Source: Sulfurospirillum sp. UBA6810 (GTDB taxonomy: Bacteria; Campylobacterota; Campylobacteria; Campylobacterales; Sulfurospirillaceae). From it: 21,747 bases of DNA. Positions within the stretch are counted from its first letter, which is position 1; every line of letters starts with the position of its first letter. The position numbers and the translations under genes were made by a program. Shown piece by piece: positions 12,198 to 21,092 of the stretch. Under the pieces are notes generated by a model. That model saw nothing but the letters and a program-made list of their open reading frames with translations. It made no database searches and was not told where the DNA came from. The stretch is taken from positions 1-21,747 of the forward strand of contig DKEY01000094.1 of assembly GCA_002469305.1 (NCBI GenBank). The letters are read 5' to 3'.

Positions 12198-14077
12198 TAT
12201 GATTTGAATTTGACTAATTCGTTGTTGAGATTTTCAGTCATCGAGTGAAGATGCTCAGAAGCTTGAGATACATTTTCTATGCTTTGGACATTGCTTTTTG
12301 AAATTGTATTTATCTTCTCAATCTCTTCCATGATAGTACCTATCTCAGAAGAGGTTTCTACAAAGGTAGCAACAGAACTTGTAGTGCTTTGTGTAGTCGT
12401 TTTGATGATAGAAGCGATAGTATTCATATCTTGTTGCAACTCATTGGAAATCAACGCCAACTCGCTTACCTCTTTGGCATTTGCAGCGATATTTGTATTT
12501 GCTTCCATGATGGATTGGACAACAACATTGATAGTTGCATCTATCTCAACCAAAGATTTTTGCGTGCGTTCAGCTAGTTTTCTTACTTCATCTGCGACCA
12601 CAGCAAACCCACGTCCATGTTCACCAGCCCTTGCTGCTTCTATGGCAGCGTTGAGTGCTAAGAGATTGGTTTGGTCTGCGATATCGCGGATGATACCTAA
12701 TACCTCTTTAACATCATTTGCATTGTGGCTTACGTGATTGAGATTTTCAGAGAGCATATGCTCTTTTTGAACAGTCTCTTGCATCGTAAGTTCAAGTTTT
12801 TCCACTTTTGCTTTTATCTTTGCTATATCGTTGTTTGTCTCTTGAAGACCTTTTTGTGCCTCTTGAACCTGTTCTATGGAAGTTTCTAGTTTGAGGGTGA
12901 GATTTTTTCCTTTTGATTGAGTTTGCGATACTATTTTAGATTCTATCTCTACGTTTTTTACAACTTGCGTTGCTGTTTGAGAAAGTTCTTCTGAGATAGC
13001 AGCATTTTCAGTGCTTATAGATTTTGCATTTTTAACTATATCATGAAGCTTTTCTATAAATTTATTGATATTGCTAGAGACATTACCAAATTCATCTTTT
13101 TCATGAGCTCTCAGACGCTGTCTCAAATCTCCCTCTGAACTTGAAAGGTCTTGAACAAGAAGGTTTAACTCATCAAGCGGTTTTATAAGTATCTTCACCA
13201 GCATGATGACGATAAAGATAGAAGAGGCAACCATAACAAGACCTAGAAGGAGGAGTTTTTGGAGTTGTTTGTTTAAAAAACTGTAAGCGGCTGATTTGTC
13301 AAAAGCGATACCCGGTCTCCAACCACTCTCTTTTGAGATTTTAAAAGTATAAATTTTTTCAGCACCATTGAAAGTATAGTTTATGATGCCTTGTTCTTTA
13401 TCTGTAAATTGAGAAGTAAGTTCTGGAAGAATTTTAGATAAATCTTTTCCGTGAAGTTCTTTATTTGGGTGAGCTACTACTAAACCTTTTGAGTCTTGCA
13501 GTACGCCATATCCTCCATTAAAATTGACATTGCCGATAGTTTTTGTGATAGCATCAAGTGCTATATCGATACCAAATACCCCTAAAAAAGTCTTATCTTC
13601 CATGATAGGTGCCATGATAGAGATGATAGGTTTACCAGTAGTTGCATCTGTGTAGATATCGGTTATACCAAGCTGTTTTGTCTCTTTAGCCTGAGTGTAC
13701 CAAGGGCGAACTCTGGGATCATAATCATCTGGTAACTTACTCTCACTGCCTAGTATCATCGAACCATCTTCTAACCCTATATTAAGAGTCCATAGCCCCT
13801 AAAACTTCCGTAGCCTCTTTGAGTCTATCTATGAGGTCTTGTGTAGCTGTTGCTTCTACGTCTTAAATGACTTTGCAGTATTTTTTACGCCACTTTTTTT
13901 AGAGTGCAACCACAAATCTATATAATCAGTGAGTGAATTTGAAGCCATCACTAGGCTTGATTCTATCTGGATAACAGCATTTTTCTTGGTATCTTGGTAG
14001 CTAAAAAATCCAAATATACTTAGACCTAAAACCATCAACACTGAGATAACGAGTGTCATTTTTGTTTTAAAGTACAT
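12197..14077 (-). pseudogene. Methyl-accepting chemotaxis protein, broken by two compensating frameshifts
   Basis: The N-terminal piece (14077-13856; 73 residues with membrane segment LVISVLMVLGLSIFGFF) stops at a TAG. Read one frame over, the sequence continues sensibly (DVEATATQDLIDRLKEATEV, then LGAMD) until about 13787, where a second shift returns to the original frame for NIGLEDGSMILGSESKLPDD and 520 clean residues: rest of a dCache sensor, membrane segment LLLLGLVMVASSIFIVIML, HAMP, and the signalling tip ADQTNLLALNAAIEAARAGE. One base is missing near 13862-13865 and one is extra near 13787. The whole gene would encode about 626 residues. It is either a recent pseudogene or two sequencing errors; the intact rest favours recency or error. 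An extended -10 (TGCTAAAAT, minus strand near 14104-14112) and AAAGGAG precede it. Confidence 0.85.
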
Positions 14078-14182
14078 AAAAAACTCCTTTTTTTCTTATA
14101 GTTATTTTAGCACAAAGCGATTACAATAATGTCACAAAAGTGAATATTTTTTACGCCTTAGCATACACTTTTTTAAAAATTC

Positions 14183-14210
14183 TTCACATGTAATAATTTT
14201 GTGTTATACT
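14183..14210 (+). promoter_or_regulatory. Probable sigma-70 promoter of the SBP-GGDEF operon
   Basis: TTCACA (14183-14188), 16-bp spacer, TATACT (14205-14210) with an extended TG at 14202-14203. An AGGAGG ribosome site follows at 14221-14226. Confidence 0.6.
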
Positions 14211-14231
14211 CTCATCGTATAGGAGGAATTC

Positions 14232-15005
14232 ATGAAAAAGTTATTTGTACTTATGATTTTTCTTGTAAATATACAAGCCGATATTCTTACTTCTATCACA
14301 GAAACAAAAACTCTTCGTGTTTGTATATGGCCTGAATACTACGGTATATCTTATATTGATCCTAGAACTCAAATCCCACAAGGTGTAGATGTTGAACTGG
14401 CGTATGAGTTTGCCAATGAACTAGGAGTAAAAGTAGAGTTTGTTGAAAGTTCTTTTTCAAAACTTGTATCCGATGTAACTTCTAACAAATGTGACATCGC
14501 TATGTTTGCGATAGGAAGAACACCACAGAGGATGGAACATCTCAAACTTACAACACCGCACCTTTCAAGCGATATCTATGCTATTGCTACAAAGAGTAAC
14601 AATCGTATTAAAACTTGGGATGATATAGATAAAAAAGGGGTAGTAGTAGCTGTCGCACAAGGCACGTATCATGTAGCTATCATGCAAAATTATCTCAAAA
14701 ATGCTACCTTGTTAGTTGTTGATTTGCTAGGGGCAAGAGAACAAGAAGTCCAATCAGGTAGAGCAGATGTTTTTATGACTGACTACCCTTTTGGCATACG
14801 TATGCTAGCACAAAGAGATTGGGCAAAGCTGATAAAACCGCCAAAAACTTTTCATTTAACTCCTTATGGTTGGGCAATGGCAAAGCATGAAGAGGCTTTT
14901 CTTGTACGTGTTGAAAAGTTTATAAAAGATATAAAAGCAGATGGAAGACTCTATAAAATAGCAAAAAAATATGCACTTGAGCCTATAATCGTGAAATCAA
15001 AATGA
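14232..15005 (+). CDS. Periplasmic solute-binding protein (SBP_bac_3 family)
   Basis: 257 residues beginning with a signal peptide (MKKLFVLMIFLVNIQA, cleavage before DILT). The body is an amino-acid-binding type domain: TKTLRVCIWPEYYGISYIDP, GVDVELAYEFANELGVKVEF, then CDIAMFAIGRTPQRM and the hinge GRADVFMTDYPFGIR. No permease or ATPase lies nearby. Instead the next gene, overlapping by 4 bp (ATGA), encodes a membrane GGDEF protein, so this protein is probably a periplasmic ligand sensor that reports to the cyclase. The ligand is unknown. The ribosome site is AGGAGG. Confidence 0.88.
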   Translation: MKKLFVLMIFLVNIQADILTSITETKTLRVCIWPEYYGISYIDPRTQIPQGVDVELAYEFANELGVKVEFVESSFSKLVSDVTSNKCDIAMFAIGRTPQRMEHLKLTTPHLSSDIYAIATKSNNRIKTWDDIDKKGVVVAVAQGTYHVAIMQNYLKNATLLVVDLLGAREQEVQSGRADVFMTDYPFGIRMLAQRDWAKLIKPPKTFHLTPYGWAMAKHEEAFLVRVEKFIKDIKADGRLYKIAKKYALEPIIVKSK

Positions 15006-17218
15006 AAATATTGGTTTCACACTCAGGGAAGATAAGAGTTTATATTGTATTTGGACTTTTTCTTATAACCCTTGCAGTATCGGCTCTATCTATCACTTTA
15101 AGTGGACTCAGGAAAGAAGCTATCTTGACACAAAGACATATAGCTACCTTACATGCACAAACTTTTGAAGAAAATTTTTCACAACTCTTGCAACAAGTGG
15201 AACATATGATGGACAGTGTACCTGTTTTGAGTTTGCAAAGTAGTGATGAAGAGTCTATTTTGAGTATTTTTTATGAGATGCTACAAAGAACAGTTTTTCT
15301 TCGTTCTCTCTCTTTGGCAGATGAAAATGGAAAGATAATCATAAGCTCTTCCAAACAAAATCTTGGAGTTGTTGTAGATAAAAAACTGTTTTTGCCTGTT
15401 CCTTTTGGGGATGTGCCTCTGCTTCGCTTAGGTGTGCCATATCATGGAAGAGATTTTAATGACGCAAAACCATCAAGCATAAATGACCCAATCTATAAAG
15501 ATGAGATACATTTTTTACCTCTTTTAAAAAAAGAGTACATTGACACAAAAGCTTACTATATCATAGCTAGTGTAAATTTGGATTATTTGATACATACCTA
15601 TTTGGATAGTCTGCCACAAAGCAGAGGAAGCTTACAAATATATAGAAGTGACGCCACTCTTCTTTTTTCTACAAAGGCTGATGATTTACTGGGTAGTTTG
15701 TATGAGGATTTGCTGAGAAATCCTAGCGAAACTATATTTGCTATCAGGGAGTCAAGGTATCTTCCTATAAGTGTAAAAGTTGTTATATACGAAGATGATG
15801 CTCTGAGTTATTGGGATCAAGAGAGAAGTAAAGTCATGTTTACTATCGTAGCTTTGATAGGATTTATAGCGTTGCTTAGTTTTGCATTGATTGTTAAGTA
15901 TTATCGTGAGGCACAAAGGCAAATAAAGCAACTCGCTTATGAAAAACAGTTTCGTATCGCGATGGAAGCAACACAAACAGGACTCTGGATATGGAATATA
16001 AAAACAGGTGAAGCAACATGGGATAAACAGTGTTATCTCCTTTTGGGGTACAAACCAGACGAATTTGTTCCAAGTTATGAAAAGATTTTAGAACTGACAC
16101 ATCCAGAAGATGCGCAAGATATGGTCGAGGGTGTTAAAAAGCAAATTATGCAAAATGATGGATTTATTTTTGAACGTCGTATGAAATCAGCTTATGGAAA
16201 ATGGATTTGGGTGCAAGTGAGAGGGAAAGTGATAGAACACACCTCAGATAATGAGCCTTCTATCTTAACTGGAGTCTATATCAATATAGATGCTCAAAAA
16301 AAAGCAGAAAATTTGCATCTTACAGCTGTTGCATTCGAAGCACAAGAAGCTATTGTTATCACAGATGCAAATGAAAAAATCATAAAAGTAAATGAAGCCT
16401 TTACTCGTATCACTGGATATGAACAGAGTGATGTTTTAGGCCAAACACCTCGTATATTTGCCTCAGGAGAACATGATAAAGAGTTTTTTGAACAGATGTG
16501 GAAAAGTCTCAAAAAAGATGGATTTTGGAGGGGAGAACTTTGGAATAGAAGAAAAGATGGTGAAATGTATGCTGAATTTTTAACGATCACAACTATACGC
16601 AATGAGTTAGGAGAGGTTTCACACTATCTAGCAAACTTTAACGATATAACAAATCATAAGATGGTACAAAACAATATCAAAAAGTTGGCTTACTATGATC
16701 CTCTAACGCTTTTAGCCAATAGAAGGCTTTTGTTTAGTTCCTTAGAAAAGGCACTACAAAGAGCACAGCAAGATAAACTTTATGGGGCGATTATCTTTAT
16801 AGATTTGGATTATTTTAAAGAGTTAAACGATACATATGGCCATGATGCAGGCGATATGGTTTTGGTACAGTTGGGCTCAAGATTATTGGATGCTACAAGA
16901 CAAAGTGATACCGTTGCTAGACTTGGGGGAGATGAGTTTGTTGTTTTAGTTGAAAATCTAGGTGAAGAAGAAGATATAGCTATGAATTTGGTAAAAAACA
17001 TCTCTTCAAAGATACTTAGCAGACTCAATGAACCCTATTCGCTTACTAAAGGAAATTATCTCCTTGGGGCTAGTATCGGTTATACGCTTTTTAGTTTTAA
17101 AGACAATAAAGATGCAACTCAAATTCTTAAAGAAGCAGATACCGCGATGTATGAGGGTAAAAAACGTGGTCGCAACAGGGTTGTATCTTTTGATACAATA
17201 AATCAAAAAAATAAATAA
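15002..17218 (+). CDS. Membrane sensor diguanylate cyclase (PAS-PAS-GGDEF)
   Basis: 738 residues: membrane helix about 13-33, a periplasmic Cache-like sensor about 35-270, second helix about 277-300 (FTIVALIGFIALLSFALIV), a PAS_3-type PAS about 315-436, a second PAS about 440-560, and a GGDEF domain about 565-735. The active site GGDEF is at 642-646, with the inhibitory I-site RQSD five residues before it, so an active, feedback-inhibited cyclase making c-di-GMP is expected. There is no EAL domain. Coupling with the upstream solute-binding protein suggests control by a periplasmic ligand. The tautomerase gene follows at 12 bp. Confidence 0.93.
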   Translation: MKILVSHSGKIRVYIVFGLFLITLAVSALSITLSGLRKEAILTQRHIATLHAQTFEENFSQLLQQVEHMMDSVPVLSLQSSDEESILSIFYEMLQRTVFLRSLSLADENGKIIISSSKQNLGVVVDKKLFLPVPFGDVPLLRLGVPYHGRDFNDAKPSSINDPIYKDEIHFLPLLKKEYIDTKAYYIIASVNLDYLIHTYLDSLPQSRGSLQIYRSDATLLFSTKADDLLGSLYEDLLRNPSETIFAIRESRYLPISVKVVIYEDDALSYWDQERSKVMFTIVALIGFIALLSFALIVKYYREAQRQIKQLAYEKQFRIAMEATQTGLWIWNIKTGEATWDKQCYLLLGYKPDEFVPSYEKILELTHPEDAQDMVEGVKKQIMQNDGFIFERRMKSAYGKWIWVQVRGKVIEHTSDNEPSILTGVYINIDAQKKAENLHLTAVAFEAQEAIVITDANEKIIKVNEAFTRITGYEQSDVLGQTPRIFASGEHDKEFFEQMWKSLKKDGFWRGELWNRRKDGEMYAEFLTITTIRNELGEVSHYLANFNDITNHKMVQNNIKKLAYYDPLTLLANRRLLFSSLEKALQRAQQDKLYGAIIFIDLDYFKELNDTYGHDAGDMVLVQLGSRLLDATRQSDTVARLGGDEFVVLVENLGEEEDIAMNLVKNISSKILSRLNEPYSLTKGNYLLGASIGYTLFSFKDNKDATQILKEADTAMYEGKKRGRNRVVSFDTINQKNK

Positions 17219-17230
17219 AGAGGAAAAAAG

Positions 17231-17434
17231 ATGCCTTATGTCAATATAAAAATCACAAAAGAGGGTGCTACAAAAGAGCAAAAAGCAGAACTCATAAAAG
17301 GTGTTACCCAGCTTTTAGTAGATGTTTTAGGAAAAAACCCAAAAACAACTGTTGTTACGATAGATGAGGTAGATACAGACAACTGGGGTATCGGCGGAGA
17401 GAGCGTAAGCGTGATAAGAAAAAAAGAAAAATAG
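17231..17434 (+). CDS. 4-oxalocrotonate tautomerase family protein
   Basis: 67 residues, typical of the small tautomerase superfamily. Pro2 becomes the catalytic N-terminal proline once Met is removed (MPYVNIKITKEG), followed by KAELIKGVTQLLVDVLGKNP, TVVTIDEVDTDNWGIGGESV and a lysine-rich end. It forms oligomers that move protons on keto-enol substrates; the natural substrate is unknown. The 12-bp gap puts it in the operon of the upstream cyclase. GAGGAAA is the ribosome site. Confidence 0.88.
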   Translation: MPYVNIKITKEGATKEQKAELIKGVTQLLVDVLGKNPKTTVVTIDEVDTDNWGIGGESVSVIRKKEK

Positions 17435-17472
17435 GATAAATGACATTTTGTAATTTTTTTGATATTTTTTTA

Positions 17473-17481
17473 TGCTAAGAT
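17473..17481 (+). promoter_or_regulatory. Extended -10 element before the large GGDEF gene
   Basis: TGCTAAGAT at 17473-17481, 25 nt before the start codon. No convincing -35 hexamer is seen at normal spacing; the ribosome site is weak (AAGAG). Confidence 0.35.
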
Positions 17482-17506
17482 AGTACACTTAAAATAAGAG
17501 TTTGTT

Positions 17507-20287
17507 ATGTATGAAAAAAACTTAAAAGCAAAATTACTGATTCCTACTATCTTGATTTGTTTTGCATTAACACTTGTTATGGGTGCTTTGGTGTATAACT
17601 TAAAGCTTGATAATCTCTCCCATATAGCATATGATAAATTAAAAAATGTAGGCAGAGTTCTTGATAAAACTCTTTTACAAACTGTGGATAAACTTGATAC
17701 TGCTATCTTTTTTCTACAAGAAGATAAAGCTATCCAAAAACTTTGGTTGGCAAAAGATAGACAAGCACTATACAGATACACTCAATCCCTCTTTACTACA
17801 CTTAAAGAAACGCAACAAATCACACATATGTATTTTATCTCTTTGGATAAAAAAGTATTTTTAAGATTGCACAATCCTCGTAAATTTGATGATACAATCA
17901 AGAGAAAAACTTTGGAATATGCACAAACAAACCTCTCAAAGAGTTCAGGACTAGAGCATGGGATAAACCATAACTTGACTCTTCGCAGTGTACACCCTTG
18001 GTACATAGATAACAAACTTGTAGGTTATGTTGAGATGGGAGAAGAGATAGCCCATATGACACATACTTTAGCAAACAACACAGGGACAGATATATTTATA
18101 ACACTAAAAAAAGATTTATACGACAGGGAAACTTGGGAGCGTGGAAACAAACTTTATGGAACAAACGCCCAGTGGGATAGACTTAGCCATAGAGTAGTCA
18201 TCGGTCAAACTTTGAGTTTTGATGCAAAGTTGGATAAATTTCTCAACAAGGATGTAAAGATAGGAGACAATGCTCTTTTTATGCTTGATAAAGAGGGTGT
18301 TAACTACTTTGGTGGTTATATTGATTTACAAGATATAAGTGAAAAAGTTGTTGGCAATATAGTTGTTCTTATAGACGTCAGCAAGTATATGAGCACTATA
18401 AAAAAGACTATATTCTTTTTAATAATTGCATTTTTTATCTTTTTTGCTATTTTACTTTTCTTTTATCATAGGTATTTACATAGACTGGAAAATAGCTTAG
18501 AAGAGAACTTTGAGACTATAAAGTTCAATTATGATTTTGAAAAGTTTGTAAACACTATATCGAAAAGATTGTTGCTTAATGAAAATATGGATGAAGCTTT
18601 ATGTGAAGACTTAAAAGAGTTAGGAGAAGCACTTCATGCTCAAAGAGCATACTTTTTTACATTCAATGAAGATTTTACTCAAATGTCAAATACGCATGAA
18701 TGGTGCGCTCCAAGTATCTCTGTGCAAAAAGACAATCTACAAAACATCAGTACAAAAGAGTTCTCTTGGTGGATGGAAAAATGTTTCAAGAAAGAGCCTA
18801 TCATCATCGAAGATATAGAAGATTTACCACCAAGTGCAGCCATAGAAAAGGAATCCTTATCAGCTCAAAATATCAAATCACTTTTAGCATATCCTGTTTA
18901 TAAAGAGAAGGCGCTTTTAGGATTTCTTGGAGTTGATATGGTTTACAAAAATGTAGTGTGGACACAAACACACCACTCTTTTATAAAAGTATCATCAGAG
19001 ATAGTTGCTGTATATCTTAGCCAGTACAATACAAAAGAAAAACTAAAAAAAGCACATGCTGATATGTCTTTGATGCTAGAAGTAGCGATGAATGGTATCT
19101 TGTCTTTTGATAAAAATGCAAAGCTCAAGTTTTATAACAACGCATTTTTAAAACTATTTAACATTGAAGATATCAAAAAAGATATAGGATTTAATGCATG
19201 TGTCGCTTACTGTTTTGAAAAAAAACTCTTACATGTAGAAAATTTTCATAAGATAATTGATGCGATAAAAAGAAGTAAAGATACAAAGATGTATTTTACT
19301 CTCACAGCATATGATGGAAGAGTTATAGAGATGACAGTGCAATCTCAATACATGGATAATGTTTTTGAGGGAAGAACTTTTAGCTTTAAAGATATAACCA
19401 AACGCATAGAAAATGAAAATGAAATAAGACTCGCTTCAAAAGTTTTTGAAAACAGTTCAGATGCTATCATCATCACAGATGAGTACACAAACATCATCCG
19501 TGCAAATAAATCTTTTGAAAAAATCACAGGATATACTAAAGAAGAGATTATAGGTAAAAAACCAAATGTACTTCGCTCTTTCTACCATACAGTTTCATTT
19601 TATGAAAACCTATGGGAAACATTGCATGAAAAAGGTATTTGGGAGGGTGAGATTTGGGATAGAAAAAAAGATGGTGAGCTTTATTGTAGTTTGGCATCTT
19701 TGATAGCACTTAAAAATATCGAGGGAAAAGTAACAAACTATATAGGTATCAACAGAGATATTACAGATCTCAAAGATGCACAAGAAAAGATAAAAGATAT
19801 AGCTTACAATGACCAACTTACAGGCATACCAAATCGTGTAACTTTCAACCAGACATTGGATGCTTTAGTCGAAAAAATTGATGAAAAATTTGCTCTGTTT
19901 TTTATAGATTTGGATAATTTTAAGTATGTAAATGATGCAAATGGACATCATGTAGGGGATAAACTACTACAAGTAGTTGCTAAAAAGCTAAGATACACTA
20001 TCAAAGAAGAAGACTTTGTTTTTAGACTAGGGGGAGATGAGTTTACTGTTATCTTGCAAAACTATGGCTCTCTTGAAAACATAGAGAAAATTGCACAAAA
20101 GATAGTTGAAAAGCTTAGTGAAACTCTAGTGATAGATGGCAAAAAAATTCAAGTTGGATGTAGTATAGGTATCAGCTTGTATCCTGATATGGCAAGCGAT
20201 AAAGATACTCTCATAAGATTTGCAGATACTGCGATGTACAGTGCCAAGCGCCGTGGTAAAAATGGCTATAAAATCTATATAGCATAA
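17507..20287 (+). CDS. Multi-domain membrane diguanylate cyclase (Cache-GAF-PAS-PAS-GGDEF)
   Basis: 926 residues: membrane helix about 10-32, a large periplasmic double-Cache-type sensor about 35-295 (with MYFISLDKKVFLRLHNP and SVHPWYIDNKLVGYVEMGEE), second helix about 298-325, GAF about 343-506, PAS about 519-640, PAS about 645-760, GGDEF about 765-926. The active site GGDEF is intact at 842-846. The I-site position reads KEED instead of RxxD, so product inhibition may be lost. Ligands are unknown; the Cache type often binds small carboxylates. Its PAS-GGDEF half resembles the cyclase at 15002, suggesting shared descent. Confidence 0.92.
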   Translation: MYEKNLKAKLLIPTILICFALTLVMGALVYNLKLDNLSHIAYDKLKNVGRVLDKTLLQTVDKLDTAIFFLQEDKAIQKLWLAKDRQALYRYTQSLFTTLKETQQITHMYFISLDKKVFLRLHNPRKFDDTIKRKTLEYAQTNLSKSSGLEHGINHNLTLRSVHPWYIDNKLVGYVEMGEEIAHMTHTLANNTGTDIFITLKKDLYDRETWERGNKLYGTNAQWDRLSHRVVIGQTLSFDAKLDKFLNKDVKIGDNALFMLDKEGVNYFGGYIDLQDISEKVVGNIVVLIDVSKYMSTIKKTIFFLIIAFFIFFAILLFFYHRYLHRLENSLEENFETIKFNYDFEKFVNTISKRLLLNENMDEALCEDLKELGEALHAQRAYFFTFNEDFTQMSNTHEWCAPSISVQKDNLQNISTKEFSWWMEKCFKKEPIIIEDIEDLPPSAAIEKESLSAQNIKSLLAYPVYKEKALLGFLGVDMVYKNVVWTQTHHSFIKVSSEIVAVYLSQYNTKEKLKKAHADMSLMLEVAMNGILSFDKNAKLKFYNNAFLKLFNIEDIKKDIGFNACVAYCFEKKLLHVENFHKIIDAIKRSKDTKMYFTLTAYDGRVIEMTVQSQYMDNVFEGRTFSFKDITKRIENENEIRLASKVFENSSDAIIITDEYTNIIRANKSFEKITGYTKEEIIGKKPNVLRSFYHTVSFYENLWETLHEKGIWEGEIWDRKKDGELYCSLASLIALKNIEGKVTNYIGINRDITDLKDAQEKIKDIAYNDQLTGIPNRVTFNQTLDALVEKIDEKFALFFIDLDNFKYVNDANGHHVGDKLLQVVAKKLRYTIKEEDFVFRLGGDEFTVILQNYGSLENIEKIAQKIVEKLSETLVIDGKKIQVGCSIGISLYPDMASDKDTLIRFADTAMYSAKRRGKNGYKIYIA

Positions 20288-20290
20288 GAG

Positions 20291-20307
20291 AAAAACAATT
20301 TTGCAAC
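20291..20307 (+). repeat. 17-bp direct repeat, copy 1
   Basis: AAAAACAATTTTGCAAC, identical to 20953-20969. Unlike the second copy it lacks the matching right arm and so does not form the hairpin. Confidence 0.7.
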
Positions 20308-20364
20308 GCACTAAACAAACTTGTTAGCCCAATTAATCTTCTTTTATCTATCTTTTAAATAAGA

Positions 20365-20370
20365 TATAAT
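20365..20370 (+). promoter_or_regulatory. -10 element before the secreted unknown gene
   Basis: A perfect TATAAT 25 nt before the start codon; the -35 region is weak. AAAGGA at 20386-20391 is the ribosome site. Confidence 0.45.
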
Positions 20371-20395
20371 CCACATTATTTTTTAAAGGATACTC

Positions 20396-20944
20396 ATGAA
20401 AAAGATAGTTTATATACTGATGCTTTCTCTTTTTAGTCATCTATTTGCACTAGATGAAGTAAGTTCGATAGATGAAAGTCAAAAAAAAGTCATTGACCGT
20501 GTTGTGGAAGTGTTAGGTTTGCCAAATACAACAAGCTCTAAAGAGATAGTCTATGACAAATTAAGTACCTTTTTTACCGAGGGCTGGTCAGCACACTGGA
20601 CGACCAACGATACAGGTGTTGATTCTAAGATAACAAAAAGCACTACACAAATTTGTGATGTAACTATCTACAATAACAACAGAGTTGTAAACACTACTTT
20701 TGTCTATTTTGCAAAAGAGAAACAACTCTTTATCACGCTTAAGCAGTATATTGAAGCAGAATCTTCTACGGTTATGGATTTATATAAGAAAACAAAAGCA
20801 GATACCAAATATGAAGTGCAAAATGAAACGGATAACTATGCATACTTTCAAGAAAAAGGTTATATGAGTTATAACACATACCATATAAAGGCACCTGTGG
20901 GTATGGTTATATATGAAAGCTCTTACTTCATCAATATCAAATAA
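20396..20944 (+). CDS. Secreted protein of unknown function
   Basis: 182 residues with a clear signal peptide (MKKIVYILMLSLFSHLFA, cleavage before LDEV), no lipobox and no other membrane segment, so probably soluble in the periplasm. The mature part is mixed alpha/beta, rich in Thr, Asn and aromatic residues, with a single cysteine (TTQICDVTIYNNN). I do not recognise a family. It has its own -10 element and ends 9 bp before a very strong terminator. Two identical 17-bp repeats flank it. The convincing signal peptide and ribosome site support it as a real gene. Confidence 0.8.
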   Translation: MKKIVYILMLSLFSHLFALDEVSSIDESQKKVIDRVVEVLGLPNTTSSKEIVYDKLSTFFTEGWSAHWTTNDTGVDSKITKSTTQICDVTIYNNNRVVNTTFVYFAKEKQLFITLKQYIEAESSTVMDLYKKTKADTKYEVQNETDNYAYFQEKGYMSYNTYHIKAPVGMVIYESSYFINIK

Positions 20945-20952
20945 AACAACAA

Positions 20953-20969
20953 AAAAACAATTTTGCAAC
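20953..20969 (+). repeat. 17-bp direct repeat, copy 2
   Basis: AAAAACAATTTTGCAAC, identical to 20291-20307; here it forms the left arm of the terminator. Confidence 0.7.
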
Positions 20970-20990
20970 TAGATTTTGCAAAATTGTTTT
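20954..20990 (+). terminator. Very strong intrinsic terminator upstream of nifH
   Basis: A perfect 15-bp stem, AAAACAATTTTGCAA (20954-20968) with TTGCAAAATTGTTTT (20976-20990), around a 7-nt loop and ending in T residues. It insulates nifH from the upstream block. Its left arm belongs to the direct repeat also found at 20291. Confidence 0.88.
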
Positions 20991-21003
20991 CCTTTCAAAA
21001 CTT

Positions 21004-21013
21004 TTACATGTAA
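21004..21013. repeat. TTACATGTAA palindrome (upstream of nifH)
   Basis: Exact copy, extended to TTTACATGTAAA at 21003-21014, about 80 bp before the nifH -24 element, where an activator site would be expected for a sigma-54 promoter. Confidence 0.7.
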
Positions 21014-21092
21014 AACTCTCAAAATTATTTTTCTCTTTTCAAAGCCCTAAAAAACGCACTTTCAAAAAAAATTACTCCTTTTAAATTTCTAT

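Noticed and set aside
12279..12737. Plus-strand open frame of 152 codons
   Set aside because: Antisense to the highly conserved MCP signalling domain; composition is that of a complementary strand.
13760..13866. Programmed frameshifting in the MCP gene
   Set aside because: There is no recognised slippery heptamer with a downstream structure, and two opposite shifts would be needed; mutation or sequencing error is simpler.
20990..21092. Search for a NifA-type site (TGT-N10-ACA) upstream of nifH
   Set aside because: No match was found in this stretch; the activator may use another sequence.
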